From contig CAJFCJ010000005.1 of the NCBI GenBank assembly GCA_904063045.1, positions 1,085,167 to 1,149,166 of the forward strand: a stretch of DNA of 64,000 bases. Direction: 5' to 3'. The translations under genes were made by a program, and so were the position numbers. The DNA is from Dimorphilus gyrociliatus (lineage: Eukaryota > Annelida > Polychaeta > Dinophilidae). Within the stretch, counting starts at the first letter, position 1, and each line of letters starts with the position of its first letter. Shown here piece after piece: positions 1 through 13,111 of the stretch. Below the pieces are notes generated by a model that had not been told where the DNA came from, ran no database searches, and saw only the letters and a list, made by a program, of their open reading frames with translations.

Positions 1-2159
1 GATTGCGTAATCGGAAAATGTCCAGGCACGTTTTCCTTAATCCGTTATTGTGATGATTCGCTTACGGAGAGAGAATTAGACGTGATAAATTTTACTACTT
101 GAAAGAAAAGCTCAGTTGTAAAGTTATTATAGAAGCCAGACGGAAACCGGATCCGTTTATTATCAGTAGTAGACTGTAGAAAACTCAACGGGTGTTTTCG
201 ACTATAAAAGTCTGTTACCTTGGTAACAGACAAGCCCTAGACATCCGATAAAGAATATGAAAAAAAATGCACCCAGTGCAAACTTCAAAAGATAGGGAAA
301 GTGACGTACATTGTTCAATTGTTTATACTTTAACACGTTAAATCAATATACCAATGGTTCTGTTATCATTTCGCTATCGTACTGAAATATAGGTCGCTAA
401 TATCTGTAAGATGATTTCCAGATGGTTATTGGGAGAGACTAATAGTATAATTCCTAATTTGTATTTTGAACAGCAAGGGCAGGCAGGAAAAAGTTGGAAA
501 AGAATGACGTTGAGAAACTCTTACGAATGACACCGTCCAAAAGAAAAAGTTCTGAAAAATTCTTAAGAGGAACCGGAACGAACGGTAAGCGTTAGACAAC
601 TCTAGAATATCTTTAAAGCATTCCTTCGAAATTTCGTAATTCAAGTCCTTCAAAGGTCAATTTTCTTTCCGGATTTTGTACAATGTTTAGATACACTTAA
701 CCTAATTTTTCTCAATGAGAAAAGCACCAAAAGACAATAATATAGGACATTTTAAATATTAAATATATCCATATAATCGGTTAAAAGTTATACTTTAACA
801 AAACTTATGTTACTATAGAATTGAAGTCTTTTTTTAAAATCAAACCTTGGACTCTGGATGTCGAATTTAACCATCCGATTGTACAATTAATATCCTACCG
901 TATAAGTTTAAAGTTTATTAACCTCTTATTGCAATATTTTTAACTTGATTTATCTTCAAACCTGTAACTTAAACACTTTTTTATAATAATGTTATTATCT
1001 TAAAGAAAGAGGATAGAAAGAATTAATAATGATCATAGAAAAGAGCAATACAATTTGTAAACTTTCAAGTTTTTCTTCGCAATAATTTCCCCCAATTAAA
1101 CGCAATATATACATATCTAATATATACTGTATATATATTAGTATATTATAAGATTCAGTATTCTTATCTGATAGGCTTGATTTTCTTTTGAAATTTATCT
1201 TTACTTATTTTCAAAATAAATTGATCTTATCAATTTGGTTTTTAACTCTACGAAGTAAAAATATTGTTCAGGCAAAAAGAAAAATTTTACCCTTACCCTT
1301 TTTTTTCTCTTTTTCTGTCGTTTTCCCTTTTCTCACCGCTTTCTTCTCTATTTTGTTTATATATCGTTTAGACTTACCGACTATTTTTTTAAGGTCTTTT
1401 CATCAATTTGCAATTAATCGTCTGCCAAAAAAAATCGATTTCAAAACATGACAATACTTATTATAGTCTTTAACATCGCCCTAAAAGTACGATTGCATAA
1501 ACTTGTCTCAATTTGCTCCCTTCTGAATGCAATTAAGTCATTAGGTACAATTACGTACAAATAGATTATGTAATTACATTTTAACTGAAGGCAAAAGACA
1601 CCTTCGAAAGTGAGATGGAAATGAGTTAATGTCAAATATTTTCTTCACCCTCCAAATCAAAAATTCAACTGTTACTTATTTTACATTTGTTAACCAGAAC
1701 ATATACCTATCATCGGATAGAGAAATTACTTCACATAAATTAAAATTAATGTCTTTTTAGGTTATTTTCTATTACTTTAAGTGATAATAAAATGAAGGAT
1801 TTTGTATAAATTGAAAGAGTTTTGAAATAGGTAGGTGAGTGAAAGAAGGACTTTCTGTAAGGTATTTTAATATGAGGAGCAAGTAGAATCTTGTCAACAT
1901 TAAATGAATTTCTCGAAGAGTATAAGAGGGTAATAGCTACAGTACACAACGTATACAATACTCGGTATAGTATGTTTGCAGATACATGTACTATATATAG
2001 AGGGGCATATACTATGAAAAAAAAAAGGAAGGTGGGGGGAGAATTGGAAAGCCACGGGAAGCAAAACAGAAAGAATTAAGATAAAAGGGAAAGTGTTTTG
2101 AAAAATAAATATTTTATTCAGAATAGAATCAAAGTCACCAATAAAAAGTTGTAAAAGAG

Positions 2160-2201
<42 letters not shown>

Positions 2202-2570
2202 ACATCTTCATTGTAAAACTTTCAACATTTTATTTAAATGACAATTTTATGGTATAGGTACGACCGAATGAAAGAAATATAATAGAATATATATATACTG
2301 TATAAATAGTAGAAACAAGTTTAACAAACTCGCTCTATACGTGTGTCTATAATTATCTATCTTAGTTCTCTTATCCGGCTCCAATATTTAATGATAGTTT
2401 AAAAAGATAAAACCATAAATAGATTATTTTAGCTACTTTACTTAAGGCGTACCATACGGTGTTCTTTTACACAACTTCTCGAATATTATATCATGCCCGT
2501 ATGCCTCTTTAAAATATTTACGACATGTTATTTACGCTAGATTTCATCTGTAAAACGTGGAAAGAGAGAG

Positions 2571-2606
<36 letters not shown>

Positions 2607-4343
2607 GGGGGAAGCGAAAGTTACTTTCTTATAAATATTTGCTCTTAACGAGTTATTTAGTAATTTCTAAATATACAGTATAATTAAAAATTTTTCATAG
2701 CAAATGACAGATTTAATAAAGGTGTTAAAGGATTATTTACATGTTATTCTCGAACGTTTTCTATTACAATAAAATACAATGTAAATGAATACGATCCAAA
2801 ATTATTTACAAGCCAGTTTTTACTCATCAATTATACTCTTCTTTTCGTACGATTATCGAATAACTCTGTTAAAAATTAATTAAAGAGAAAGCAAACACCT
2901 AAATTCGTATTTTAAAATACTTTGTTTTTAAAGAAAGAAAAAGTTATTGTTACTTGTTTACTTAAAAACATTGCAACAATTATAATTTTTCTGTTATATT
3001 TTTCATCAATCATAGAGGTGAATGTTGAAAAAAAATATAACCAAATCTAATTGCACTTTCTCAACAACAGGGAAAGTGAAAAGTTCTTAACAAAATAAAC
3101 AGAATACATCTGCCTGCTCGTGCCCAAACGAATAATTAAACACTTTCCTTGGGCGTCTAATTAAAAAGTTTTCTTAACTGATTTAACGGATTACGTCACG
3201 GATCCTGGGGTTTTACACTTTTAATGCGATTTGTTTCTAATTTGGCAGACCTTTAACAGAGTCGGTGCCTGTGGCTTACCCCCATTTTTCTCCTTGAAGT
3301 TAACTTTCAAAGCTTGTACACGTACCGATTGGATCTCGTGTAAACATTGGCGTTTGCCAAACTTTTTCCACGCTAAGCTTTCTTCATTTATCTATTTCAT
3401 TCAGGAGATAAGATTTCGTTCGATACTGAACCATTAATTAGAAAAAAATGCTTTTATCAAAAATTTGCCAATTGATCGTCTACGTTAGATTTATTTAGCA
3501 ATCTTCCCCCCCTTCCTTTTGATTTATATCGCAACGTTGATCTTTGTTTAGGAGAGTTTGTTATTTCTTACTCCTTAACCCACAAATCTTATTCTAAACC
3601 AAGTATCTAATGTGAAACTAGAAAAAGTATTGGTGAGTCAAAGAAAAAAAAAATTGGTATAATTGCCAATTCGGCGGAAAACCTTTTTAGAAAGTCAACA
3701 AAATACCAAGAATTTTCACTTATTAGCTATATAGATCTATTTAAGAATAAAGCACGTCAAAATTTAGGTCTAACATACCGACTTGAGTCAGTCATTAGTA
3801 AAAATTTTATACCTTGTCATTTTAACACTTTAGCTAGATGTTTACTCGAATAACTTCGTACGACTTTGTTACCTCTTTCTTTAATAAATACGGTCGTCGT
3901 AGGTGGTGTAATTTGATTAAAATCTTCGAAATATATATTTCTACGGGATTGTATCAAATAAAAAAAAATCGCACCATATTTTAATCTAATATTGATCTAT
4001 TCATATTTATGTCTTTAAAGAGTTTATCGTATTTCTCTTCTAATTAGAGAAAATTTTCTACGATCTTAATTTAACATTGTTTTCGAATGACAAAATTATT
4101 AAAGAGTCTTTCATCACTTAAACTATTAGCCTAATAGGCATAAAACTAATTTAATCAAAGCAAAATACCTTATCTTTTACTTTCCCTCTCTATTGTCAAT
4201 GAATATTTGATATAATAGTTTGATTTTTAACAACCCACATCCACTTTATATGACGTTATTGTGGATAGGTATTGAAATCACCGACAATTGTTGACATTAC
4301 GTGCTGGACAGCGGTCAATAACGAATTTATTGTTTATTTACAG
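1..4343. other. Non-coding DNA upstream of the first recognised MICU3 exon
   Basis: No coding exon could be supported here on either strand. The open frames present are short, AT-driven and match no family I know. The stretch is probably intron or 5-prime flank of the MICU3-like gene, because the first recognised exon at 4344 starts in mid-codon. It holds a (TA)n run at about 2164-2198, a (GA)n run at about 2561-2602, and copies of the 11-mer TATACTGTATA or its complement at 1123, 2294 and 2672. Confidence 0.5.
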
Positions 4344-6394
4344 GTCTTATTTCGTACACGGAATATTTATTCTTGCTGTGCGTGCTTACAAGTGAGTTCA
4401 AATGTTCTGAATACTCGTAAACAATTTGTTTATTTTACTTTCCCCCGTTCAGAACCAAGATCGGGATTTCGAATAGCCTTTAATATGTTTGATACGGATG
4501 GCGATCAACGCGTGGACAAGAATGAATTTTTAGTAGTATGTACAATATTTTTTATTATATATACAAGTATATCCGTATATATATCGGAATATATATATAT
4601 ACTATGTATACATTCTAATAAGTAATATATATATATATATATATATATTCATCTTTGAATATATGTACTATCTCTTTTTTATCTTTATTATTGATACCAA
4701 TCGTCTGTCGATTTCTTTTTTCATTCGTCGGTTAGATATTGAATATTTCTCTATTTGAATGCAAAAAATTCATTATTATTATTATTAGTTGTAGTGGTCT
4801 TAGATTATTTAAGGAGAATTGTACACTTAGTATCAAGTTTTTTTTTCTTTTTATCAAATTTATCTAAATATTTTTTCTTCTAAGCATGAATTATTTTTCA
4901 TATAATGTTAAATTTACGAAAATCTCTTTTCAGTTATTTTTTTATTTCTCTCTTAATTTTTTTTTTCTTTTTTTTTTTAATTAATAAGACAAAAAATATA
5001 TCGCTAAACACATTCAAGGTCACAAACAAATCAATCTAATCCGTAGACTAGACAATAACCTTTGATTTAATTAGAATATGTTTGACAAAATTGAATAACT
5101 GTCCTCTTATTATATTCTTAAGAAGAAGATTTAAAGTGATTTAGTTTAACTGTTCGATTAAGAGAATAATTTAAACTTGTCTAAATTTTAAATTAATCTA
5201 ATTTACAAAAGTAGGGTAAGAATGTTTTTTCTTTTTTTCTTAGTTGAAGATATTTTCCGTACTGATTTAAAGCTTTTGCTCTCTGATATATAAGAAAAAT
5301 TAATACCAAAAAGTAAATTGTAGTATTTTATCAATTCAATGGACATTTAATTTCTCAATAAGCTCGGTAAAGTTATCGAAAAGGCTTCTGAAGGAGATGG
5401 ATGGAGTACAGCAAATGTAAAAGAAGATAGCATAAATATGGTATAATATAAAAACAAAATATAACAACTATAACACCTTCTATTTCTAGTCGCAAGGTTT
5501 TGGTCTTAGCAGCTTAATATGGTCACTTAATTATCTTTCTTCTTATCTAACCGAATAATTAAATTAAATAGCTTTACTTCTATCTAAACAAAACTTTTGC
5601 ACATCATTTCAAGAAAGAAATCCAAATTGCTTGCTAATATTTGCGAAATATTCGAAAGCACAAGGCGAACAAAAAGAACAATAACACAAAATAGAATAAT
5701 TAATTGTCAAGTTTTATGTTAAAAGAACAAAAATATGATAAAGATTATTTTACTGCAGATAGTAAATCATTTTAATAATCTCGTCTGTGGTTTTTACAAA
5801 ACGTTTAAAACTTTCTACTAACCAAGGTCAACGATCATTATAAATGAACTTGATTTAAGACAAATCTGTAAAAATCAACATACGATTATTATCAGAAATT
5901 GTGCAAGTTCACTATGGTGAGAGAGAGCTAGTGAGAGAGGAAAAAGAGTATTTTTATCATAGTTAAATATACACCTCATAAAGGCTATTAATTAAATTTT
6001 AAGGACATATCTCTATATAGTAGATTAATTACAATCTATTGTATCTTCTATCCTCATTAGTAGAGTTTTTGTTTTAGAGTAGATAATTTTAATCTCTTTT
6101 TTCTACGTTTGATCAGTACTTATTAACAATTAGAGGCTAAAAAAGAAAAAAAAGATCATTGTCTCTCAGTTAATATAGCATATTTCTGTTTTTCTTATAT
6201 AAGAATAGAAAGGAACAGGAATAAAATATACAAATAACATCTCTACTTGAGTCATCTCTGTTTTGTTTATTTATCTTAGAGAAAGGAAGAAGTACTTTTA
6301 TTCATTATATCATGAAAATTTATGGAAATAATAAAAGAAATTTATAGTTTTTCCATTAACTGAAATTTTTAAATATTTTTTTAAATAGTTTTTT

Positions 6395-6425
<31 letters not shown>

Positions 6426-9013
6426 GCTCTCTCTCTCGCTCTCCCCCCCCCGCTCTCTGGCTCTCCCGCCCTGAGCCTCCCTTCCCCCTACCCCTATTAC
6501 TTTTACCGCCTAGAAGCCGTCTTCCATTCTCAAGCACTCTCGAAACAATTAATTCATTTCTCCCCTCTAACACTCTCTCATCATCTTATCGGTACCCATT
6601 ACTCATTCTCTATTACAAGATAAAACGGATAAAATTAAGACTTCCCCTAACATGAATTAGGAATTTCCTCCTTTTGGTTTTTTGTTTTTTTTTACGTTCT
6701 GCAGTTGTTGGACGTGTTCGAAAGAAACACGCAGGACCTAGAAGTTAAACGGTCGGACAACCACCGAGCCAATATTTGGAAATTGTCGTTTGTACGTTTG
6801 CTTTTGATGAAAAAGCGATCGCTTTCCCATTGATTTTGTTTCGCAGGAGAATGTGTATTTTTTTTTTAAGTATACGCGTAAATGTATGATGCATGTACAC
6901 AGTATTATATATATTATACTGTATATATGCTATACATACACACACATATATATATATTAATATATATATATATATATATATATATTAGTATATATTTATA
7001 TTTAAATTTACTGTCAATTGTTTTGAAACCGGGTGATTTTAATTTTGCTATTTAACTTATTTGTTGTTATTAACGTTTTATATTTATTTTTTGCATCTAA
7101 TCATCATTTATTATTATTTTTTTTTTTTTTGGGTTTCTCTCTTTCTCTCTTCTTATCTATCGGTTTTGTTCTTTTAGTTTTTCTTTGCACGATTCGCGAA
7201 AATATTAAAAACTAAAAACAAAAAAAAAATTAAAAAGAAAGTGGCAATGGGAGTTTTAAAAAGATAGAATATACTCTTTTTTTAGTATATACAGTTTAAT
7301 CTGTCTTTTATACTGTATAATAGGAAAAATATGAGCGACTATTCTGTTTCAAAGAAATAGTTTATTCTATACGCAAATAAACTTAAAGATTCTAATTAAA
7401 AATAACTTGATATCAAAACTACAATCAAAACAAACATAACATAGTTTATTTTATGATAACTGTTGCTACCATACACTTTATATACTCTGGAGAAGCTATA
7501 GTCATATTGATAAAGTGAAAGATTATCTATCAATGAAATGAAATGTCTATAATTCTTATTATATATATATATTTATATTAATCTCGTTTTTCTTTTCCTC
7601 TTTTAACTCTTTATTCTTACTATCCGCTTTATAAGTTGGTAAATTTTATTAATTGATTTACTGTATTGATTGAAAGGAGAATATCGATGAATTGGCATAG
7701 TTTATAACTTATTTAAACTACTTATGATCAAATTTTCATCGATATACGCTAAATTCTATCAAATTAATACCAAACTGAGGTTATTAGGTTCTTATTTTTA
7801 TAATGTTCGAAAAACATCCGTAACAATTGCTCCAAATGCGAATTGGTGTTTTTTTTTTGTCTTCGAACGTACCAAACTTATACGACTAATTGTACTTTGT
7901 TATGTAATAATCTTTAAAAATAGGATTATCCACATGCTTGCCACTTATTAACCGTTTAGAACCAATAGCTTTTTGCATGCCTTATTTAACAGAATGGACG
8001 GTATTTTATGTGTATAAAAAACAGTATATATAAAGGTTTTGCGTCGTACCAGCATATTGACCACTTTATACACGAAATTATACGGTGCCCAAACTAATGA
8101 TGGGGCTGTCCGTGGTCATCGTCTAGACATATTCAATCGATTGAACAAGCGTGTCATTTGAAAATCTTATTTACCGAACAGGTTTAACCGAAACTGTCAA
8201 AAAAAAAACAAATTTTGTATATTCATTAGTATAATATAAAAAAATCAATCAACAAACCAACCAATTAGCAAAACAGAAACCTCTTTGCCCACTTTCTTTT
8301 TTCTTAAGCTAATTAGAGGATTTTGCGATTCATCGCTTCATTAATCCATGCGATTGCCTTAATCCAAGATAAACCGCAAAATAATCTACCGATTAATCTG
8401 TTTATAATTAAGAATTAACCATGCACGGTTTATGCAGCTAGAAAGAATAATACCGCAAAACGCCGACGATAACCCAGCTAATAACGACGTACGTCTTCAA
8501 AAACATTTGCTTCTTTTATATATACTTTTTATTCTTTCTTCTCAAAATGCACGACCCCTTTCCTCACTCTCTCTTCCCCACCCTCTCCGCTTTAGTTTTT
8601 GGTTTGAAAATTCTATTTTATTACTCCTTTTCTTACACTTTCTAATGCATTAATATTTTAGTAAGAAGAACAAAATTCTATAATCGCCTGTTCTTTCTTT
8701 ATTTATTTATTTACTCTCTCTCTCTCTATTTTTTTTTCATCTTTTCTTCTAACTTAAATGAATTTTATCCATTTCTGAGAAATTAAAGAGGATGTTGATT
8801 GTATAAATTTGTTTCTTTTCTCTTTGTATATGATTTATATTGTATATATAAAATGATATTTGCAAATGATTCCTCTTTAATCTACTTTCTCTTGTGTATG
8901 TGCACGAAACATCCGCTTTATTCTCCCACCCCCCCTCTCCCCTCCTCTCTCGCTCTGTATCAGCCTGTCTATGTATCTCTCTCTCTCTCTCACACACACA
9001 TATACACACACAC

Positions 9014-9050
<37 letters not shown>

Positions 9051-10694
9051 TGTGTGTGTGTTTGTTCTCTAGCTATTCTTCTTTTCTCTTTTTATTTTAT
9101 TTATATTTTTTAAATTTTCTCCTTCTATTCTATTCGTGTTCGGGCTTGTTAGAGCATTGATGGCATTTTTGTGGTCAACCAATGGCCGATTGTGTTGTTT
9201 CGCTAACGTTGCATGTGGTCTCCGACATATATATTTATGTCTGTTTATAGAAGATCCTTATTTGCATGATCTAGTTTAATTTTTCTTACATTTTTCAAAT
9301 TTCAAAGCGAAAGCATGCTGGGAATGTCGGACGCTGGTCAACCGCCCTGCTATTGTTAAATATCCAGGGCTGTTGTATAATTAGATTGAGGCGTCCAGGC
9401 TTTTTCTACAATTTACTGTTGTTATTTTCTTTGATTTGTAGCCCACTGACTTTTCCTCAGTGCACGATTTATTTTTTTTTGAGCTAAGAAACTATTGCTT
9501 GTGCTATCTTCCTTAACTTTTCGTGTGTGCTGCCATCTATCCAACGTTCGTTCATTGTCTCATCATTTTTGTCTTCTTTCCGATTAAAGGAACAAGAGAC
9601 AAGTGTGCAAGATACAACTCTAACCTATCACTTCTTTGGGTCTAGAGGCAGAGACACGCTCAAGTACGAAGAGTTCTCAAAGTTTATGGAAAATCTGCAA
9701 ACGGAAGTATGTATATATACTAATATATATACAATGGGTATATGTTGCGCCATCTATCGTACATTAGATGAAATTCGTAAAAGCAACATCTTGAACTTAT
9801 TCAGGACAAAGTTAGAGAATGTAGGAATTTTTACGTCATAAATCAAGAATAAGCTGTTTTGTTTGGCCATATTGATGAATGATGTAATAAATATGTATTA
9901 AATCTTCCCTCTCAAAGCAGACTCTGGAGCAAATGGACATATTTTATTTTAATAATCGACCATTAATATTCTATCTTTTGAATTTAATGAATTATAAAAG
10001 CTGCTTCAGAATATTAACAAATAACAATATAAAAACTAGGTACTGCAATCCGAGTTTGAAGACTACGCCAGAGGAAAGTCAACCATTACAGAGGAAAATT
10101 TTGCAAAGATTCTCCTCCGCTATACAGTCTTATCGGAGGAACAACATGACGAATATCTAAATAGATTACGTAAACGTATAACTAGTGGCAAGGTTGGTTT
10201 TATTTCTCTCGTCTTAAATGATAAGAAGACAATTAAATCTTGAAAGGAAATAATAAGGCTATTGTTTTTTTTTTATTTTTTTAGGGAATCGACTTTAAGG
10301 CATTCAAAGATTTCTGTCAATTTTTGAATAATCTGGACGATTTTGCAATTGCAATGAGAATATATACGTATAGTGAACAGCCGATTTCCGAGAGTAAGTG
10401 TCTACTTTAATCTCTCTTCTCTTCCAGTTTTACATGTTGAATTATCGTTATATATTTTCAGGTGAGTTTAGAAGAGCAGTTAAAATATCGACTGGACACG
10501 AATTGGACTTTCACGTTGTTCATACAGTGTTTCAACTATTTGATGTAGATGGCGACAATCAATTGAGCCATAATGAGTTTATAACTGTTATGAAAGATCG
10601 CGTCCATAGAGGGTTTAGATCACAAATCTTCCAAAAGAAGAGATTCTGGGAAAACTTTAAGGGCTGTGTCCGCCGAGAAATGAAACACTCCTAA
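4344..10694 (+). CDS. MICU3: Mitochondrial calcium uptake protein 3-like, eight 3-prime exons
   Basis: MICU proteins are EF-hand gatekeepers of the mitochondrial calcium uniporter in the intermembrane space. Exons read: 4344-4391, 4453-4535, 6705-6791, 8438-8488, 9590-9706, 10040-10192, 10285-10393 and 10462-10694 (stop TAA), about 290 residues in all. The first exon starts in phase 1, so the targeting peptide and earlier exons lie upstream. The family core LISYTEYLFLLCVLT is followed by a canonical EF-hand loop (DTDGDQRVDKNE). A second loop (DVDGDNQLSHNE) lies in the last exon, just before KDRVHRGFR. The segment FCQFLNNLDDFAIAM favours MICU3 over MICU1 or MICU2. Exons 6705-6791 and 8438-8488 encode the variable linker; they are supported mainly by splice sites, phase and a loose match. 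The introns of 2.2 and 1.6 kb are long for this window. Confidence 0.88.
6400..6460. repeat. (CT)n-rich simple repeat in a MICU3 intron
   Basis: CT dinucleotides with a few CG interruptions, then a C run. It lies in the intron between exons 4453-4535 and 6705-6791. Confidence 0.9.
6947..6986. repeat. (TA)n microsatellite
   Basis: Almost pure TA dinucleotides, just downstream of a TATACTGTATA copy at 6915-6925. Confidence 0.9.
8311..8437 (+). promoter_or_regulatory. Intron block with two TAATCC sites next to a MICU3 exon
   Basis: Two TTAATCC hexamer contexts about 18 bp apart, followed by TAATCT and TTAATCT variants, in the 130 bp before the exon at 8438. This resembles a small cluster of K50-homeodomain sites. 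Function is inferred from the motif alone. Confidence 0.25.
8974..9062. repeat. Compound (CT)n(CA)n(TA)n(TG)n microsatellite
   Basis: CT, CA, TA and TG dinucleotide runs follow one another directly, inside the MICU3 intron before exon 9590-9706. Confidence 0.9.
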
Positions 10695-11295
10695 AAGGGA
10701 AAAATTTAATTATAAACAGTATAACATCTTAGAGTGTCTTTTTCTATTATCTTTGCAATGTGTTTTCAAGATTCTTCTTTATTCTTCCCTATCGCTCTCT
10801 CTCTCTCTCTCTCTCTCTCACTCTATATCTCGGCAATATAACTATCAAATGATTAATCAATATTTGCTTTAGAAACAATTTTTAGTTTTTTTTTTAAAAA
10901 ATACAATTATTGAATGAAATTGAAATTTATTATTTTCTCTTCTTTAACATAAAAATCATAAAGAAAACGAGAAAGCAAACATAATGTCATCAACACCAAA
11001 TCGAATATAATAAAAGACAAACTTAATAGTCATAACTCACCAAGATTAATTAGACTTAAGAAAAGAAACTGTTGGTTTGTGTAACAGTTAATTAATTGTT
11101 TGTTTATTTTTTTTCCTTCTTCTCTCCATATGTAAGTATGTTTAATACTGTTTGAATAGATTTTACGTTGTTAACTGCTATTTGTCTTTTTTTTAAGAAA
11201 AAGGAAACAGGAGCTGTCTTCTTCCATTAATTTTTATGTGGATAACAAGCTAACAGGCTTCTCTTAATGAATGAAATTTTTTTCTTTCAAAGTTA
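10695..11295. other. MICU3 3-prime flank / convergent intergenic DNA
   Basis: No gene seen. It contains a (CT)n run at about 10794-10820 and A/T runs, and must hold the 3-prime UTRs of MICU3 (plus) and the zinc-finger gene (minus). Confidence 0.6.
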
Positions 11296-12009
11296 TTACG
11301 TCAGATTTTTCTCCTCATTTTCTGTACTATCTTTATCGTTTGCCATATTTTTATGAATTGATCTTTCGTGCCTGTTTAATGCGAACTTCCTATTGAACGA
11401 TTTGTCACATATGTTACATTGATAGGGTTTTTCACCTGTATGGCATCTCAGATGTCTCCTTAAGGTCGCTGGATAAGAAAACGATTTAGAACATTCCGTG
11501 CACTGATAGGACTTTTTCGATTCACGATGAGACCTCTTTTTCTCACCAGCTGCAGGATCTTTCGCCTTTTGACATTCTAGTGATTCGTCAAGTATAATAC
11601 AATTCTCATTTCCAATTTTCTGGTCAGTTTCTTCCGTTTTCACGGGTACAGATACAATATCGCACTCCCTGTTAATAAGGCCCAGAATTTCCGATTCGTC
11701 CTTAGTGGTCGAGTACCTTAAAGGCCACACAGAACTCTCACCCTCATCTTCAACCGTTAAATCGAATAGAGCAACGCTGTTCGTATCATTTTCTGGTGAT
11801 TTTTGTTGTTTACAAATGCACGGTGTCTCAACGATGGGTTGTTTGTAATCTTTTTCCAACGTTTCATTTACATTCACTAATATAATTTCTGTCGACTGCA
11901 GTGTTATGGCTAATAGTCCTTCAATTTTAAAGGAATCATCTTCTAAGGTGTTTTTGCAAAGAGTCATTACTGTATCGCATATTAGCTTCTTTATATTCTT
12001 TCTATCCAT
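11296..12009 (-). CDS. Two-finger C2H2 zinc-finger protein
   Basis: Single open exon of 237 residues from the ATG at 12009. The frame runs a few codons further upstream but with no earlier ATG, and a possible acceptor (CCTAG) lies just 5-prime of the start, so a 5-prime UTR intron is possible. Two C2H2 fingers lie near the C-terminus ([20 protein letters not shown] and [20 protein letters not shown]), joined by the classic HTGEKPYQ linker. This is the DNA-binding pattern of a nuclear transcription factor. The N-terminal 50 residues ([20 protein letters not shown]) look folded and may be a small conserved domain that I cannot name. The middle is acidic and disordered. Its specific function is unknown. 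Confidence 0.85.
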   Translation of the reverse strand: MDRKNIKKLICDTVMTLCKNTLEDDSFKIEGLLAITLQSTEIILVNVNETLEKDYKQPIVETPCICKQQKSPENDTNSVALFDLTVEDEGESSVWPLRYSTTKDESEILGLINRECDIVSVPVKTEETDQKIGNENCIILDESLECQKAKDPAAGEKKRSHRESKKSYQCTECSKSFSYPATLRRHLRCHTGEKPYQCNICDKSFNRKFALNRHERSIHKNMANDKDSTENEEKNLT

Positions 12010-12150
12010 TTTTCCCCAACTAGGCAAAAAATTTCGTTTCTAGAGGGATAACACGAAATGTTAAAAAATAAACTGGTTAGATAAGAGCAATCTTTTGCTT
12101 TTCTCATTAGAAACTTCGACTACTGCAGATCTCAATATTTAAAATTTAAT
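12010..12150. promoter_or_regulatory. Short divergent promoter of the zinc-finger and MPV17 genes
   Basis: Only 141 bp separate the two start codons, which point away from each other, so both core promoters and 5-prime UTRs must fit here. No clear TATA box is seen. Confidence 0.5.
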
Positions 12151-12849
12151 ATGCTCCGGAAACTGCTCAGCCTCTATATGGACGCACTTCAAAAATATCC
12201 AATGAGCACCACATCTATTGGAGCAGGTTTGATAGGACGCATGACTTTTGAGGGCGATAATAAGATATTGTGTCTATTTTCAGGCGTATTAATGTTTGGA
12301 GGAGATGCCATATCCCAAATAGGTATTGAAGAAAAGTCAGAATACAATTTCAAGAGAGGTTTTCGGTTTTTAGCCTTTGGAACGATTTTGGCAGTGAGTT
12401 CTTCAATATACCATTCAAGACTGTTATAATTTTCAACTTTTATCATTCAGGGGCCAATGTTGAGAACTTGGCACGTTTTTTTAGCAAGAACAATTGAAGC
12501 CCATTCAAAGAGATTAACTTTCCTAAAAATGACAGCAGCGGACCAAACAATAATGCCGCCAGTGTTTTTGAGTATTTTCATATCTGTCATGACTTATAGT
12601 AAAACCTTTTCAAGGGAGGCTGTACAAACTGCATTAAAGAATGACTTCAAACCAGTCTTGTTGAATAGCTATAAAATATGGCCAGCAGTTCAACTTATCA
12701 ACTTTTATTTCGTACCGTTACATCACAGGTACGGCAAAAACCTATCTATTGTAGTTAAATCTGTTGATTCTTACTTTTTCAGAGTGCTATTTACAAACGT
12801 TATTGCACTTCTTTGGAATACCTATTTAGCTTGGAAAACGGAAAGATAA
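12151..12849 (+). CDS. MPV17: MPV17 inner mitochondrial membrane protein
   Basis: Three exons, 12151-12393, 12451-12728 and 12783-12849, give 195 residues; the introns are 57 and 54 bp. MPV17-family proteins are four-helix inner-membrane proteins needed for mitochondrial DNA and nucleotide homeostasis. Family hallmarks: YxxxLxxYP near the N-terminus, DxxxQ (GGDAISQIG), GPxxxxWY-like GPMLRTWHVF, and the C-terminal block WPAVQLINFYFVPLHHR followed by WNTYLAWK. The last block resembles MPV17 itself more than PXMP2 or MPV17L. The start is the first ATG in frame and fits the family length of about 176-200. Confidence 0.93.
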
Positions 12850-13111
12850 ATTCATAAAGTGCCGACTGTTTATTCTTCAAAAAACCTATTCCAATACAAG
12901 TTTAAAATAAGAAAAAGGATGAATTTATAACTTTTGTATTTTATAGGCTACAAGGTTGATAATAGGCGGACACCTTTTTCCTGCGGAATTCCTTACGGTG
13001 CACTTTTGACCTAATCAGCCACACAGATAACATTGTTATCAACATTTTAACACCAAGCAAATAAATCGACAAAGTAGTCACTGCGCACCGGTGAAACTCC
13101 GCCACCTCTCT

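Noticed and set aside
6310-6573. Arg/Glu-rich minus-strand frame
   Set aside because: Translation of a (CT)n/(GA)n microsatellite.
9001-9060. Tyr/Ile/Cys-repeat peptide frames
   Set aside because: Translation of TA and TG dinucleotide runs.
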